Source: Jeotgalibacillus malaysiensis (lineage in GTDB: Bacteria > Bacillota > Bacilli > Bacillales > Jeotgalibacillaceae). From it: a stretch of DNA of 64,000 nt. The number at the start of each line of letters is the position of its first letter. Position 1 is the first letter of the stretch. The notes beneath the pieces are model-generated. The model had not been told where the DNA came from. It saw only the letters and a program-made list of their open reading frames with translations, and did no database searches. Below are positions 49,943 through 57,794 of this stretch, in pieces. The position numbers and the translations under genes are program-made. The stretch is taken from NCBI GenBank assembly GCA_000818095.1, contig CP009417.1, positions 539,071-603,070 of the forward strand, given 5' to 3'.

Positions 49943-49958
49943 TGCTTCTTTTTTAATA
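49932..49958. terminator. bidirectional terminator
   Basis: Perfect palindrome GAAGCATCATGATGCTTC with T6. Confidence 0.9.
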
Positions 49959-50591
49959 GAGAAAATAAACTTGTTCTGCTTCTTTGGGAATAAGTTTTAG
50001 GTCATCCCATGTCAATTCGATTCGTTCTTTCCCTTTTACTGCATCAAAGATATCTGCAAATAATCCGACATCATCAACCTTAAATTGAAGACAATCTTGA
50101 TGTGAACTCCAATTTGCAGGAATTTCATTTATATCTACATCAATCAGGATACATAGAGAATTTGTTTCTACTTGGCACCAACCAACGATAGAAGGCATCG
50201 CTTTAAAAAAGCCTTGCGGGATTTCAGCATTTACTTCTGACACCATTTTCGAGTGGTCGCTATAAAACTCTTCTGTAAAGAGGTGCTCGAAATACGTAAA
50301 CATGAAAGATTCAATGCGTCTCGGAATGAAACGATTTTGATGAAATCCGTGAATGTCAGATAGTATCTGCAGAATGGATTGGAATAACTCATGACGTTTT
50401 TCCATATCTTCCTCTATATAATCTACCGCCCTATCTCCATACTTGTAGCCGGTAGACTCACAGTCCGGACATGCACCATATCCGCCACCATCATTTCCGC
50501 TACCGTTACACCATTCACATTGTTCAAGAAAATCTACCGGCAAGCCCTGTTTTTGAAGTTCTATTTGTTCCTTCGTCAATTCGTCCATCAT
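49953..50591 (-). CDS. protein with DnaJ-type zinc-finger motif
   Basis: 212 aa, GAGGAGG before tandem ATGs. CEWCNGSGNDGG near 26 and CPDCESTGYKYG near 41 match the CxxCxGxG repeats of the DnaJ zinc centre (two of the usual four). The rest is alpha/beta with no known fold. A small minus-strand series follows from 52336 to here. Confidence 0.6.
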   Translation of the reverse strand: MMDELTKEQIELQKQGLPVDFLEQCEWCNGSGNDGGGYGACPDCESTGYKYGDRAVDYIEEDMEKRHELFQSILQILSDIHGFHQNRFIPRRIESFMFTYFEHLFTEEFYSDHSKMVSEVNAEIPQGFFKAMPSIVGWCQVETNSLCILIDVDINEIPANWSSHQDCLQFKVDDVGLFADIFDAVKGKERIELTWDDLKLIPKEAEQVYFLY

Positions 50592-50600
50592 TAAACCTCC

Positions 50601-51137
50601 TCAAATCGTTTCCAGTTTAATCGACATAGGCAACTTATTTAGCTCAGAGACCTTGAAGAAAAATGCGGATTCGCCACTCTGTTCTTTCCAATCACTCGCT
50701 CTCTCAACTAACTCTTCAGGAGCCGAAAGTTTCCAAAAGTTATCCAGGTCAATTTTCCAATCCGAATGAACGATATGTTTCATGAACTTTTCCAGCCAAA
50801 CCCCTTTTACCTTAACATCTCCGATTCGTTCCCGAATGACCTCATCTTTAAAAATGTGTAACCCGTCAGGTCGAAATACGGCAGAGTAATAACGGTCTTT
50901 ATTAAGAGATTGGAGTTCTCGAATGAATTGTACGTCCTGACATAAGACCTTCTCCAGATATACGGCGACATCCCAGGCAGTATGGAAAGTGGTTTCCTTT
51001 TCATGTTGAAAGATTTTTTTTCGTACATGTGCTACTGCCCATCTTGGAACCAGTTCTTTATGGGCAAAACCAAAGTCCGGGTCAAATTCCAATTCTCTTG
51101 CAATCCACTCATTCAATTGAGGGGAGACTTTTCCCAT
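50601..51137 (-). CDS. hypothetical protein
   Basis: 178 aa; the ATG after GAAAGGATG is preferred to an upstream frame that translates the leader. Nine bases before the next gene, so an operon. No family recognised. Confidence 0.55.
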   Translation of the reverse strand: MGKVSPQLNEWIARELEFDPDFGFAHKELVPRWAVAHVRKKIFQHEKETTFHTAWDVAVYLEKVLCQDVQFIRELQSLNKDRYYSAVFRPDGLHIFKDEVIRERIGDVKVKGVWLEKFMKHIVHSDWKIDLDNFWKLSAPEELVERASDWKEQSGESAFFFKVSELNKLPMSIKLETI

Positions 51138-51162
51138 GTTTCTCATCCTTTCAAAATAAATT

Positions 51163-51176
51163 GTGTTTTCGTACAC
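51163..51176 (-). promoter_or_regulatory. leader hairpin
   Basis: On the minus strand GTGT-ACGAAA-ACAC, then AATTTATTTTGAAAGGATG. A TGCATACAAT extended -10 box precedes it. Confidence 0.5.
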
Positions 51177-51221
51177 ACCATTTTTTCATTACTTCCTTAT
51201 TGTATGCAGGTCATGACAAAA

Positions 51222-51247
51222 GAAAAAGCAGGGTTTCTCCTGCTTTA
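51222..51247 (-). terminator. intrinsic terminator
   Basis: On the minus strand AAAGCAGG/CCTGCTTT, then T-rich tail. Confidence 0.85.
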
Positions 51248-51250
51248 GAC

Positions 51251-51745
51251 TTAAACGAGCTTTGCGTGATGAACTGTAACTCCGGTCACGGCAGTCTCGG
51301 TATCATAGATTTCATACTTCCCAAACACACTCTGAATCAACTCTTCACTTGGTAAGAACGTAGCGAAGTCTCCACCCAGGTGAACACAGAAGTGACCTTC
51401 CATTCCCAATCCAGCCTTTGGAGGCATGATTTTAAGGTCGGTTTCAAAAATCGTAGACTGTTTTCGCATCTGGATACGGTTTCTCAAGAGGAAGTTTGTG
51501 ACTTTATCTCGAAGAACTTGTGTATCAGTTGAGATAAGAGTATATCCATCTCTACCAAATCCGAACGAAAGTAAAACGTTTGAATCTTTATCATAGACAG
51601 TGATTTGATGATTTTTGCCTTTTGTCATCTTGATAAATTTTTCTTGCCCATTGAACCCTCTTTGGCTCATCCGGTCAATCGCATCCTCAAATGTGACTTC
51701 AATCAATGCCGCTTCTGATGTGTTTTTGATAAGTTTCATTTCCAT
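51251..51745 (-). CDS. hypothetical protein
   Basis: 164 aa, GAGGAA before the ATG. Mixed alpha/beta. Downstream of 51806 by 60 nt with a hairpin between. No family recognised. Confidence 0.55.
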   Translation of the reverse strand: MEMKLIKNTSEAALIEVTFEDAIDRMSQRGFNGQEKFIKMTKGKNHQITVYDKDSNVLLSFGFGRDGYTLISTDTQVLRDKVTNFLLRNRIQMRKQSTIFETDLKIMPPKAGLGMEGHFCVHLGGDFATFLPSEELIQSVFGKYEIYDTETAVTGVTVHHAKLV

Positions 51746-51805
51746 AATGATTCCTCATTCCTTTTTGTTTTTTAATCCCCTGATGAACAGGGGGATTTTA
51801 TACTT

Positions 51806-52336
51806 TTATTCTGCCAACAAAGAACGGTCGAATGTGAATGGCGATGTATCGACTTTGACATCGAAGTCCTCACCAAATACTTTTTCCAAGAAGCTATCAA
51901 CCGCATCACCAGTAAGTGTTGCATCTGGCGTATCCATGCCAGGTTCGTCATGGAAATAAAGATGCAGAACGGAACCATCCGGGCTCAAAATGCCAGTGTA
52001 GACATTGTGAAGATTTTCGACATCGATTTGGAAACGAAGATAGTTTGCAAACACTTCTGTCTCTGCTTCCAATGCGAAGTTTCGTTTGATTTCATCGAAT
52101 GCCGTCTGAACCAACTCATCTGAGATATAATCTTCATCGAGATTCAACATCCCCGATAAGATATAGCGAATTTCATCACGACTAATTCCATAAGCAACGG
52201 TTTCAATACGAAGTTTCTCTTCTAAGCTGGTAGCAAGTTCCTCAAGGTCTTTTGCATAAGCGTAGACTTCTTCTGTTGTCATTTGACCAACCTCTTGCTC
52301 TTCGAATTGTGCTTTGATTTCGGCTACTGTTTTCAT
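51806..52336 (-). CDS. acidic hypothetical protein
   Basis: 176 aa, AGGAGG before the ATG. Strongly acidic; N-terminal coiled coil (10-45). No family recognised. Confidence 0.55.
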   Translation of the reverse strand: MKTVAEIKAQFEEQEVGQMTTEEVYAYAKDLEELATSLEEKLRIETVAYGISRDEIRYILSGMLNLDEDYISDELVQTAFDEIKRNFALEAETEVFANYLRFQIDVENLHNVYTGILSPDGSVLHLYFHDEPGMDTPDATLTGDAVDSFLEKVFGEDFDVKVDTSPFTFDRSLLAE

Positions 52337-52424
52337 TTGATTTCCTCCTGATGTTAGTCCGAAGACTTCCTTAGTTTTTAATACGTCTTATTCTACAATT
52401 TCCTCAGATGGGTTATAACATCAA

Positions 52425-52488
52425 CTTATTGTCTGGTACAGAGAGCATAGAATGAAAAGAAATAAGAAACAGGTAATCGTAATGATTA
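52425..52488 (+). promoter_or_regulatory. possible type-2 promoter and leader hairpin
   Basis: TTATTG (52426) and TAGAAT (52448-52453), 16 bp. Hairpin TAATC-GTAAT-GATTA (52474-52488), then AAGGAG. Confidence 0.4.
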
Positions 52489-52501
52489 AGGAGTGAAAGA
52501 G

Positions 52502-52891
52502 ATGGAACCATTTTTGAGCTATACAATGGAAAATAGCGAATCAGGATTTGAGGCTCTCTTTTGCATGCCGGAGAACATCTCTCGTGCAGAAAACTACTTT
52601 ACTGAACAACGGGAACTAGACGCTTTTCAGGCTCACCATCAAACAGGTACTGCTATTGCTGTGCTTAAAAATATGTGGGTTGAAGAAGGGGAGAGAGGTC
52701 AAGGAATTGGAAGCGAATTGCTATCAGAATTCTTTGACAAGGTTGACGAACACGGACTGAAAGCAGTCTATTTGATTGCCGACACCGGTGAAGACAATGA
52801 TTTTGATATCGTAAGCTGGTATGAATCCAATGGATTTAGAAAACTAACTCCAAAAGAAGAGTTCCCGCTTATGTGTAGGATGATGACCTAA
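52502..52891 (+). CDS. GNAT acetyltransferase
   Basis: 129 aa from the ATG 9 nt after AAGGAG. Acetyl-CoA loop VEEGERGQGIGSELL near 60 (R/Q-x-x-G-x-G), and WYESNGFRKL near the end. A small single-domain N-acetyltransferase, cytosolic, substrate unknown. Confidence 0.8.
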   Translation: MEPFLSYTMENSESGFEALFCMPENISRAENYFTEQRELDAFQAHHQTGTAIAVLKNMWVEEGERGQGIGSELLSEFFDKVDEHGLKAVYLIADTGEDNDFDIVSWYESNGFRKLTPKEEFPLMCRMMT

Positions 52892-52918
52892 AGAGACACT
52901 TTTAGTGTCTCTTTTTTC
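52890..52918. terminator. bidirectional terminator
   Basis: AAAGAGACAC/GTGTCTCTTT hairpin. Confidence 0.9.
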
Positions 52919-53300
52919 ATTGCTGAGAAATGCTTTCTGGAGTCTCTACATCGGTCAAGTCATCCAGGCATATCGTGTCTGATTTGAAAAATTGCCAGAA
53001 GGTTTCGACCAGGTAAGAAGTTACCTTCCCGTCAACATCCTCTTCTTTTATTAAGAAAGCTATTTTGTTTTTCCCAGAATATTGTGATGGTGGAGCAACG
53101 ATGATGACTTGAGCACCTTTGAAGATATTTGATTTTGGAACGAAGAAATCAGAACCATAGTCTTTCAAGGTCAAATATTGTAAATAATCAGTAGAACCAT
53201 CATCAATAATTCGAGCAACGTTGTACAAATCACCGTTATTGTTCTTTGCAAATTCAAAAATCATACCAGCTCTAACCTGCTTTTTTGTTAGTTTTTTCAT
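52917..53300 (-). CDS. hypothetical protein
   Basis: 127 aa, AAGGTGG before the ATG. Beta-rich (possible small barrel). Divergent from CheY. No family recognised. Confidence 0.55.
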   Translation of the reverse strand: MKKLTKKQVRAGMIFEFAKNNNGDLYNVARIIDDGSTDYLQYLTLKDYGSDFFVPKSNIFKGAQVIIVAPPSQYSGKNKIAFLIKEEDVDGKVTSYLVETFWQFFKSDTICLDDLTDVETPESISQQ

Positions 53301-53342
53301 TTCAAAACCACCTTTCTATATACATCAATTGTACAGTTAATA

Positions 53343-53371
53343 TTGACAATAGTCAATTTAGGTGCTATATT
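53343..53371 (+). promoter_or_regulatory. type-1 palindromic promoter
   Basis: TTGACAATAGTCAA (53343-53356), 17 bp, TATATT (53366-53371). Confidence 0.8.
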
Positions 53372-53432
53372 TTATGAAGAAAGTAAAAATAAAAAAGACA
53401 TACGGTCTAACAATGAACGGGGGAATATAAAC

Positions 53433-53789
53433 ATGGCACGAATTTTAATTGTAGATGACGCCGCATTTATGCGAATGATGGTACGAAATATTTTTGAGAA
53501 AGCTGGTCACGAAGTCGTAGGAGAAGGTGTAAACGGTGCGGACGGCATTGAAAAGTATAAGGAATTGAAGCCTGACCTGGTAACGATGGATATCACGATG
53601 CCTGAACTTGATGGGATTAGTGCCGCTCGTGAAATTGTCAAATATGACCCAAACGCAAAAGTCATCATGTGTTCAGCGATGGGGCAACAGGCAATGGTCA
53701 TTGATGCGATTCAAGCTGGAGCAAAGGACTTTCTTGTGAAACCTTTCCAGGCAGACAAGGTCATTGAAACCGCTACGAAATATTTATAA
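53433..53789 (+). CDS. cheY: chemotaxis response regulator CheY
   Basis: 118 aa from the ATG after GGGGGAA, the usual CheY length. Receiver residues: DD near 9-10, phospho-Asp in LVTMDITMPE (about 54), Thr/Ser in MCSAMGQQA (about 82), Lys in FLVKPFQ (about 104). Closely matches Firmicutes CheY, which binds FliM at the flagellar switch when phosphorylated. A stand-alone copy with no other chemotaxis gene; it shares its promoter type with the flagellins. Confidence 0.9.
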   Translation: MARILIVDDAAFMRMMVRNIFEKAGHEVVGEGVNGADGIEKYKELKPDLVTMDITMPELDGISAAREIVKYDPNAKVIMCSAMGQQAMVIDAIQAGAKDFLVKPFQADKVIETATKYL

Positions 53790-53804
53790 AGAGGAGTGAG
53801 AGAA

Positions 53805-54044
53805 ATGGAACTGGATTGGAACCATGAGCCGGGAGATGTGCTGATTTGTGATGAAGGGGAGTTTTTGATTGTGTCTCCTAAGGGATTTGAAGGACACTTT
53901 GCAGAGACCTCAGAGGTAGATTACATGCTCGTCAACCGAAATACAGGGGAGCTTGAAGCCTGTTTCCCGGCTGAGGACTTAGAAAACCTCTGGAGATACT
54001 ACAGTATTCGCAACATCATCAAACGAAAGGGAGATGCATCATGA
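53805..54044 (+). CDS. small acidic protein
   Basis: 79 aa from the ATG 9 nt after GAGGAG. Beta-rich, acidic. Translationally coupled to the next gene (ATGA overlap). In the cheY operon. Confidence 0.55.
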   Translation: MELDWNHEPGDVLICDEGEFLIVSPKGFEGHFAETSEVDYMLVNRNTGELEACFPAEDLENLWRYYSIRNIIKRKGDAS

Positions 54045-54427
54045 GCTATTCATTTGGTACTGATATCCCTTGGGGTCAGTTTGAGGAAGTAGATGTCTAT
54101 GCCTATTATGACATCCCACTCAGCTCATTGCTGTATCTGCCATCTAACGATAGCTATTATATGGTCAATGTGAATCGGATGGAGCATATTGAAGATGGAT
54201 TGGTGACAGAGGAAATCATGACCCTGCTTAACGAAGCGATGTTGGATGCTCTTAGAAAAGAGAAAACAACAATACGTCAAATTATGATGGATGGCATCCT
54301 GACAGAGAATCTAAAAGTGACACAGAAAGATGACGGTAACGCTGTCGCATGTGAAATCCATATTCTGACAGAACGAATGCTAATGGATGATATCTTGCAG
54401 GATGAAAATCGATTCAATACGCTATAA
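54041..54427 (+). CDS. hypothetical protein in cheY operon
   Basis: 128 aa, start overlapping the previous stop. Alpha/beta, acidic. No family recognised. Confidence 0.55.
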   Translation: MSYSFGTDIPWGQFEEVDVYAYYDIPLSSLLYLPSNDSYYMVNVNRMEHIEDGLVTEEIMTLLNEAMLDALRKEKTTIRQIMMDGILTENLKVTQKDDGNAVACEIHILTERMLMDDILQDENRFNTL

Positions 54428-54433
54428 TACCTG

Positions 54434-54460
54434 AAAGAGCATATATGCTCTTTTTTTATT
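54434..54460 (+). terminator. intrinsic terminator
   Basis: AGAGCAT/ATGCTCT hairpin with T7. Confidence 0.9.
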
Positions 54461-54509
54461 TGTACAAAAGTCAAATAAATTTTACTTTATAAACGATTTA
54501 TACTATAAT
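54461..54509 (+). promoter_or_regulatory. promoter of the SpoIISAB-like cassette
   Basis: TTTACT (54481-54486), 17 bp, TATAAT (54504-54509). A degenerate palindrome TTGTACAAAAGTCAA lies just upstream. Confidence 0.55.
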
Positions 54510-54544
54510 GATTATAAGTCATAAATACATACAGGGGGAAGATT

Positions 54545-55417
54545 ATGGCAATAAATTGGTATACGATTGTTCCGGTTATACTGCTTGTTATCGGGATGAG
54601 TTATAGTATTTATCGATATTTCTCAAACCGAGAGATTTACAACGAACTGAGAATCGGATATCGAAAAGTGTATTATGTATACATGCTTATCTTAGGGGCA
54701 CTGTTTTGGATGTTCGATGTCTTTCCGGCAGAGAATTTGAGCACATTGGGAGCTTTTTTGGTGGGTGTAGTGGTCATGGACTTATTCATCTTCCAGACCC
54801 CCGACATCACAAAATTCATGTCGAACGAATTTAAACATGATGGAGGACTGGTTAATCAGTTAAAAGAAACAGAAGGCTCCAGCATCCGAATGAGGCAACA
54901 GCTACAATTTGTAAATAATTATATGCCAAAGCGTGATTCGACCTGGGAGTTGGAAGATAGGTTTGATTATAGTGAAGAAGAATTTCGGAGACAGACAGAA
55001 GGAGTTGTACAGAGATACGGGAATGAATTTGATTTGAATGTTGTTCAGTTTCTATTGAGCAATCAAAATGGAACGGATGAAGAGGATGACATGAGTGAAG
55101 AATCACTGGAAGCGATTGTTGATTACTTATTTGATGAGTTTGAGTTAAACAACAACATGCTTGGCATGAGAAAGAAGAAATTAATCGAGAAGCTAAAAGA
55201 ACAGGAAAGCATCGAATTCTTTAAAAAGAAACAAGGTGCGGTCATCTTTCCTTATCGGGGAGAATATACAGACATGGTGTACTATGTGTATCCAAAAGTG
55301 GAGGACGAGACGGAAAATCGCATTCACGCAACCGGTTATGATGCGTTATTGTTGATGAACATGCTTCACACGTTCGACTTATATGCTAAAAGTGTAGAGG
55401 CGGATATTTTGGATTAG
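54545..55417 (+). CDS. SpoIISA-like membrane toxin
   Basis: 290 aa: three N-terminal transmembrane helices (about 7-24, 42-58, 68-84) then a cytosolic domain. It matches SpoIISA at the second helix (LILGALFWMFDVFPAEN), the third helix end (VMDLFIFQTPDITKF) and the C-terminal strands (AVIFPYRGEY; ATGYDALLLMNMLHTFDLY). SpoIISA punctures the membrane unless bound by SpoIISB. About 40 residues longer than the Bacillus subtilis toxin, mostly in the cytosolic part. Confidence 0.8.
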   Translation: MAINWYTIVPVILLVIGMSYSIYRYFSNREIYNELRIGYRKVYYVYMLILGALFWMFDVFPAENLSTLGAFLVGVVVMDLFIFQTPDITKFMSNEFKHDGGLVNQLKETEGSSIRMRQQLQFVNNYMPKRDSTWELEDRFDYSEEEFRRQTEGVVQRYGNEFDLNVVQFLLSNQNGTDEEDDMSEESLEAIVDYLFDEFELNNNMLGMRKKKLIEKLKEQESIEFFKKKQGAVIFPYRGEYTDMVYYVYPKVEDETENRIHATGYDALLLMNMLHTFDLYAKSVEADILD

Positions 55418-55511
55418 ACAAGCATTTTGGTACATACACTAGAAGAACAAAAGGGGAAATTGAAAAATGCACAATGTCTATGGTAAACTAAAGTAGAAGG
55501 AGGTGTGGCAT

Positions 55512-55712
55512 ATGGCTAAAGGTGTTGTGATTGTCAGTCAATCCAATGGTTCTCCAAAAATCGTCGGAGCGAACGTGAAAGAGTATAACGGAAATCGAAT
55601 CCTGAAAAGACGGAACATCAGAGACCGTAAAACCAAAGTAGATATGACCCGCTCCATTAACCGAATGAAAGAAGAAAACCGACGGGCGATTTACAATGCA
55701 ATGAACGGTTAA
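55512..55712 (+). CDS. SpoIISB-like antitoxin
   Basis: 66 aa from the ATG 8 nt after AAGGAGG. Small, basic, mostly unstructured, with RILKRRNIRDRKTK then INRMKEENRRAIYNAM, which parallels SpoIISB (ILKKR, then a C-terminal helix). It lies directly after the toxin, as in Bacillus. Expected to wrap around the toxin cytosolic domain. Confidence 0.7.
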   Translation: MAKGVVIVSQSNGSPKIVGANVKEYNGNRILKRRNIRDRKTKVDMTRSINRMKEENRRAIYNAMNG

Positions 55713-55756
55713 ACACTCGTTGGTGAAATTGATTAAATAAATACCCCCCTTTTGTG

Positions 55757-55796
55757 TGAGACCTTTTGCCATTGGCAGGAGGTCTCATTTTTATTT
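55757..55796 (+). terminator. intrinsic terminator
   Basis: TGAGACC/GGTCTCA stem with T-rich tail. Confidence 0.75.
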
Positions 55797-55826
55797 GATA
55801 AAATGTGAAAATAAAAAAGAGCGGAT

Positions 55827-56579
55827 TTAGATTCCCGCTCCTTCTTTCGCTTCTTTCATTTTTGCCTCTGTCCATGTGAGAACGCCTGGTTGATATTCGA
55901 TTTCATGAGCAATGAAAGCTGGATACGTTCCCGGGAAGAGAATGACTTCTTTTTCATCCAAATCTCCTATAGATGTGTCGCTGATATCACAGAAGACATT
56001 CTTTTTCGAAATGTCCGCCATCAGAATGACTCCTTTATAGCCAGTCATGAAGGCTGAATCTTGAAACATCTTTTCATAGGCAACCGCTCGTTTAGCATCA
56101 TCGATTCGTGTTCCTTTTTGTATACAGCGTGCAAAACGTTTTGCATAGTCATAAGACAAGCTCCATGAAGAGAGTTCATCTGATACATAAACGCCATCCC
56201 GCAACGATTCCATAAATCTTTCGTAGGATTCCTTGGTTAAGAAATTTAAGCCACGAAACACAAGCTCATTTCCCGCTTTCAATGGATACTTCATTTTTAT
56301 TTTGGAAATAAGATGAAACGGAACGCTCTTTTTGGCAGATAGGATATACTGATAAAGCCAGATATCTTCTTCCTGACAATCATGTTCTAAGTCCGATAAA
56401 GGGAATTGGAGTCCGCAGGTCAAACAGGATACCTTCGTTTTACCGTTTTCCTTGCCTTCCTCAAGGAACGCCTGCAGGATACCTTCGAGGTCTTCTTCTC
56501 GTTCAATCCCACTTTCTTTTCCTAGCCTATAAATATAGTTACGAAACTTTTTGACATCAAAATCTTTAATGGTCTTCAT
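55827..56579 (-). CDS. mono-ADP-ribosyltransferase with zinc knuckle
   Basis: 250 aa, GAGGT before the ATG. CLTCGLQFPLSDLEHDC near 52-68 is a likely CCHC/CCxC zinc knuckle. The ART fold follows: Arg in LVFRGLNF (about 108), SSWSLSYDYAKRFA (about 138-151), and the E-x-E-type DEKEVILFPG (about 212). R, S and E are all present, so it should be active on protein. The zinc knuckle is absent from the two ARTs at 33.9 and 34.5 kb. Confidence 0.7.
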   Translation of the reverse strand: MKTIKDFDVKKFRNYIYRLGKESGIEREEDLEGILQAFLEEGKENGKTKVSCLTCGLQFPLSDLEHDCQEEDIWLYQYILSAKKSVPFHLISKIKMKYPLKAGNELVFRGLNFLTKESYERFMESLRDGVYVSDELSSWSLSYDYAKRFARCIQKGTRIDDAKRAVAYEKMFQDSAFMTGYKGVILMADISKKNVFCDISDTSIGDLDEKEVILFPGTYPAFIAHEIEYQPGVLTWTEAKMKEAKEGAGI

Positions 56580-56725
56580 ATTTATACCTCTTTCATTGAA
56601 GTGTTCATTTTACATCACACGCCAGTTTTATCAAGTTTCTATATGATAGTCTGTTTTTTGCTTTTACAAAGCATATCGGGTAGAGTTTTTATTTAGGTTC
56701 ACTAGAACTTATTTTCAATAAAATA
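56580..56725. other. intergenic, no gene seen
   Basis: Divergent stretch between the ADP-ribosyltransferase and the small membrane peptide; nothing recognisable. Confidence 0.4.
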
Positions 56726-56754
56726 TTGACTATTGTCAAATAACAACGTATACT
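56726..56754 (+). promoter_or_regulatory. type-1 palindromic promoter
   Basis: TTGACTATTGTCAA (56726-56739), 17 bp, TATACT (56749-56754). Confidence 0.8.
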
Positions 56755-56784
56755 ATAAAAAAGAACGATAAGGAGTTGATAGGA

Positions 56785-56889
56785 TTGAAGGTAATTTTGT
56801 GGTTAATGTACGCTGAAGCTTGCTTCATTGCAGGCGTATTTATCGCTAACTATATACAGCCGACCAGTGAGATTCTCAATCTCTATTGA
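56785..56889 (+). CDS. 34-aa membrane peptide
   Basis: TTG start 9 nt after AAGGAG; sequence begins MKVILWLMYAEACFIAGVFI, one hydrophobic helix. Short but well placed after a strong promoter and before the Bax-inhibitor gene. Confidence 0.5.
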   Translation: MKVILWLMYAEACFIAGVFIANYIQPTSEILNLY

Positions 56890-56931
56890 TGTCTGGACGT
56901 TCAAACAAAACAACATAAAGGGGATATGTAA

Positions 56932-57693
56932 ATGAAAAATGATAGTAAAAAGAAAGTGAAAAACCCGGCGTTTCGAAATGAGGGGCTTTACGAACCGAGT
57001 TCGACACCTGTCACAAGAGGTGGTGTTGTCACGAAAACCATGATGCTCTTGTTTGTCGTCATCGCTTCGGCTATGGTGACCGGGGTGATGTTATGGGATA
57101 ACTTTGCAGAGGGTAGCAAGGGCAATATGATGACAATGGCAATTGTAGCCATTGTATTAACGCTTGTACTGGCACTCACGATTATCTTCAAGCCAAAGTT
57201 AGCCAAACCATTAGGGTTTATTTACGCCGTTGTAGAGGGATATTTGCTTGGAGTCATTTCCATGGCGGCTATGCAGATTGACGGTGGACATGTCGTTCCG
57301 ACCGCTTTGTTCGTGACATTAGCGATTGTACTTGCAACGAACATCCTTTATACAACAGGCATTGTCAAAGTGAACGAAAAGTTCATGAGTATCATCTTTA
57401 TGATGACAGCCGGTGCGTTCTTCTTCTATCTCTTTATCTTCATCGCAGGATTCTTCGGACTCGACAAGAGCTTCTTGTTTGATGGCTCTCCGCTTGCAAT
57501 CGGTATCGGGCTATTGATGCTTATTATTGCCTCACTTAACCTTTTCGCAGACTATTATCTGATTGACCAATTTGTTCGAGAAAAAGCAGATAAAGAGTAT
57601 GAATGGTATTTGGCTTTCGGTGTGGTATTAACGGTTGTTTGGATTTACATTGAAGTCCTTCGTCTGGTTCAAAACTTAACCGGAAACGATTAA
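56932..57693 (+). CDS. Bax inhibitor-1 / YccA-like membrane protein
   Basis: The 253-aa protein has the family start (KNPAFRN, then a TxxxTKTMMLL helix) and seven transmembrane helices spread from 35 to 245, with an acidic DYYLIDQF segment in helix 6 as in BI-1/YccA. Family members leak protons or Ca2+ or regulate membrane proteases such as FtsH. AAAGGGGA precedes the ATG. Confidence 0.8.
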   Translation: MKNDSKKKVKNPAFRNEGLYEPSSTPVTRGGVVTKTMMLLFVVIASAMVTGVMLWDNFAEGSKGNMMTMAIVAIVLTLVLALTIIFKPKLAKPLGFIYAVVEGYLLGVISMAAMQIDGGHVVPTALFVTLAIVLATNILYTTGIVKVNEKFMSIIFMMTAGAFFFYLFIFIAGFFGLDKSFLFDGSPLAIGIGLLMLIIASLNLFADYYLIDQFVREKADKEYEWYLAFGVVLTVVWIYIEVLRLVQNLTGND

Positions 57694-57697
57694 TAAA

Positions 57698-57722
57698 AGA
57701 AGCCGAGGGGCTTCTTTTTTTG
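57698..57722 (+). terminator. intrinsic terminator
   Basis: GAAGCC/GGCTTC stem, T8 tail. Confidence 0.9.
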
Positions 57723-57751
57723 TTATGAAAGAGAATAAATGGAATTACAAT
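57723..57751 (+). promoter_or_regulatory. type-2 promoter
   Basis: TTATGA (57723-57728), 17 bp, TACAAT (57746-57751). Confidence 0.65.
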
Positions 57752-57794
57752 ATATGGTGACATCTAGTAAACAATAGAAAAGAGGATGATTTTG

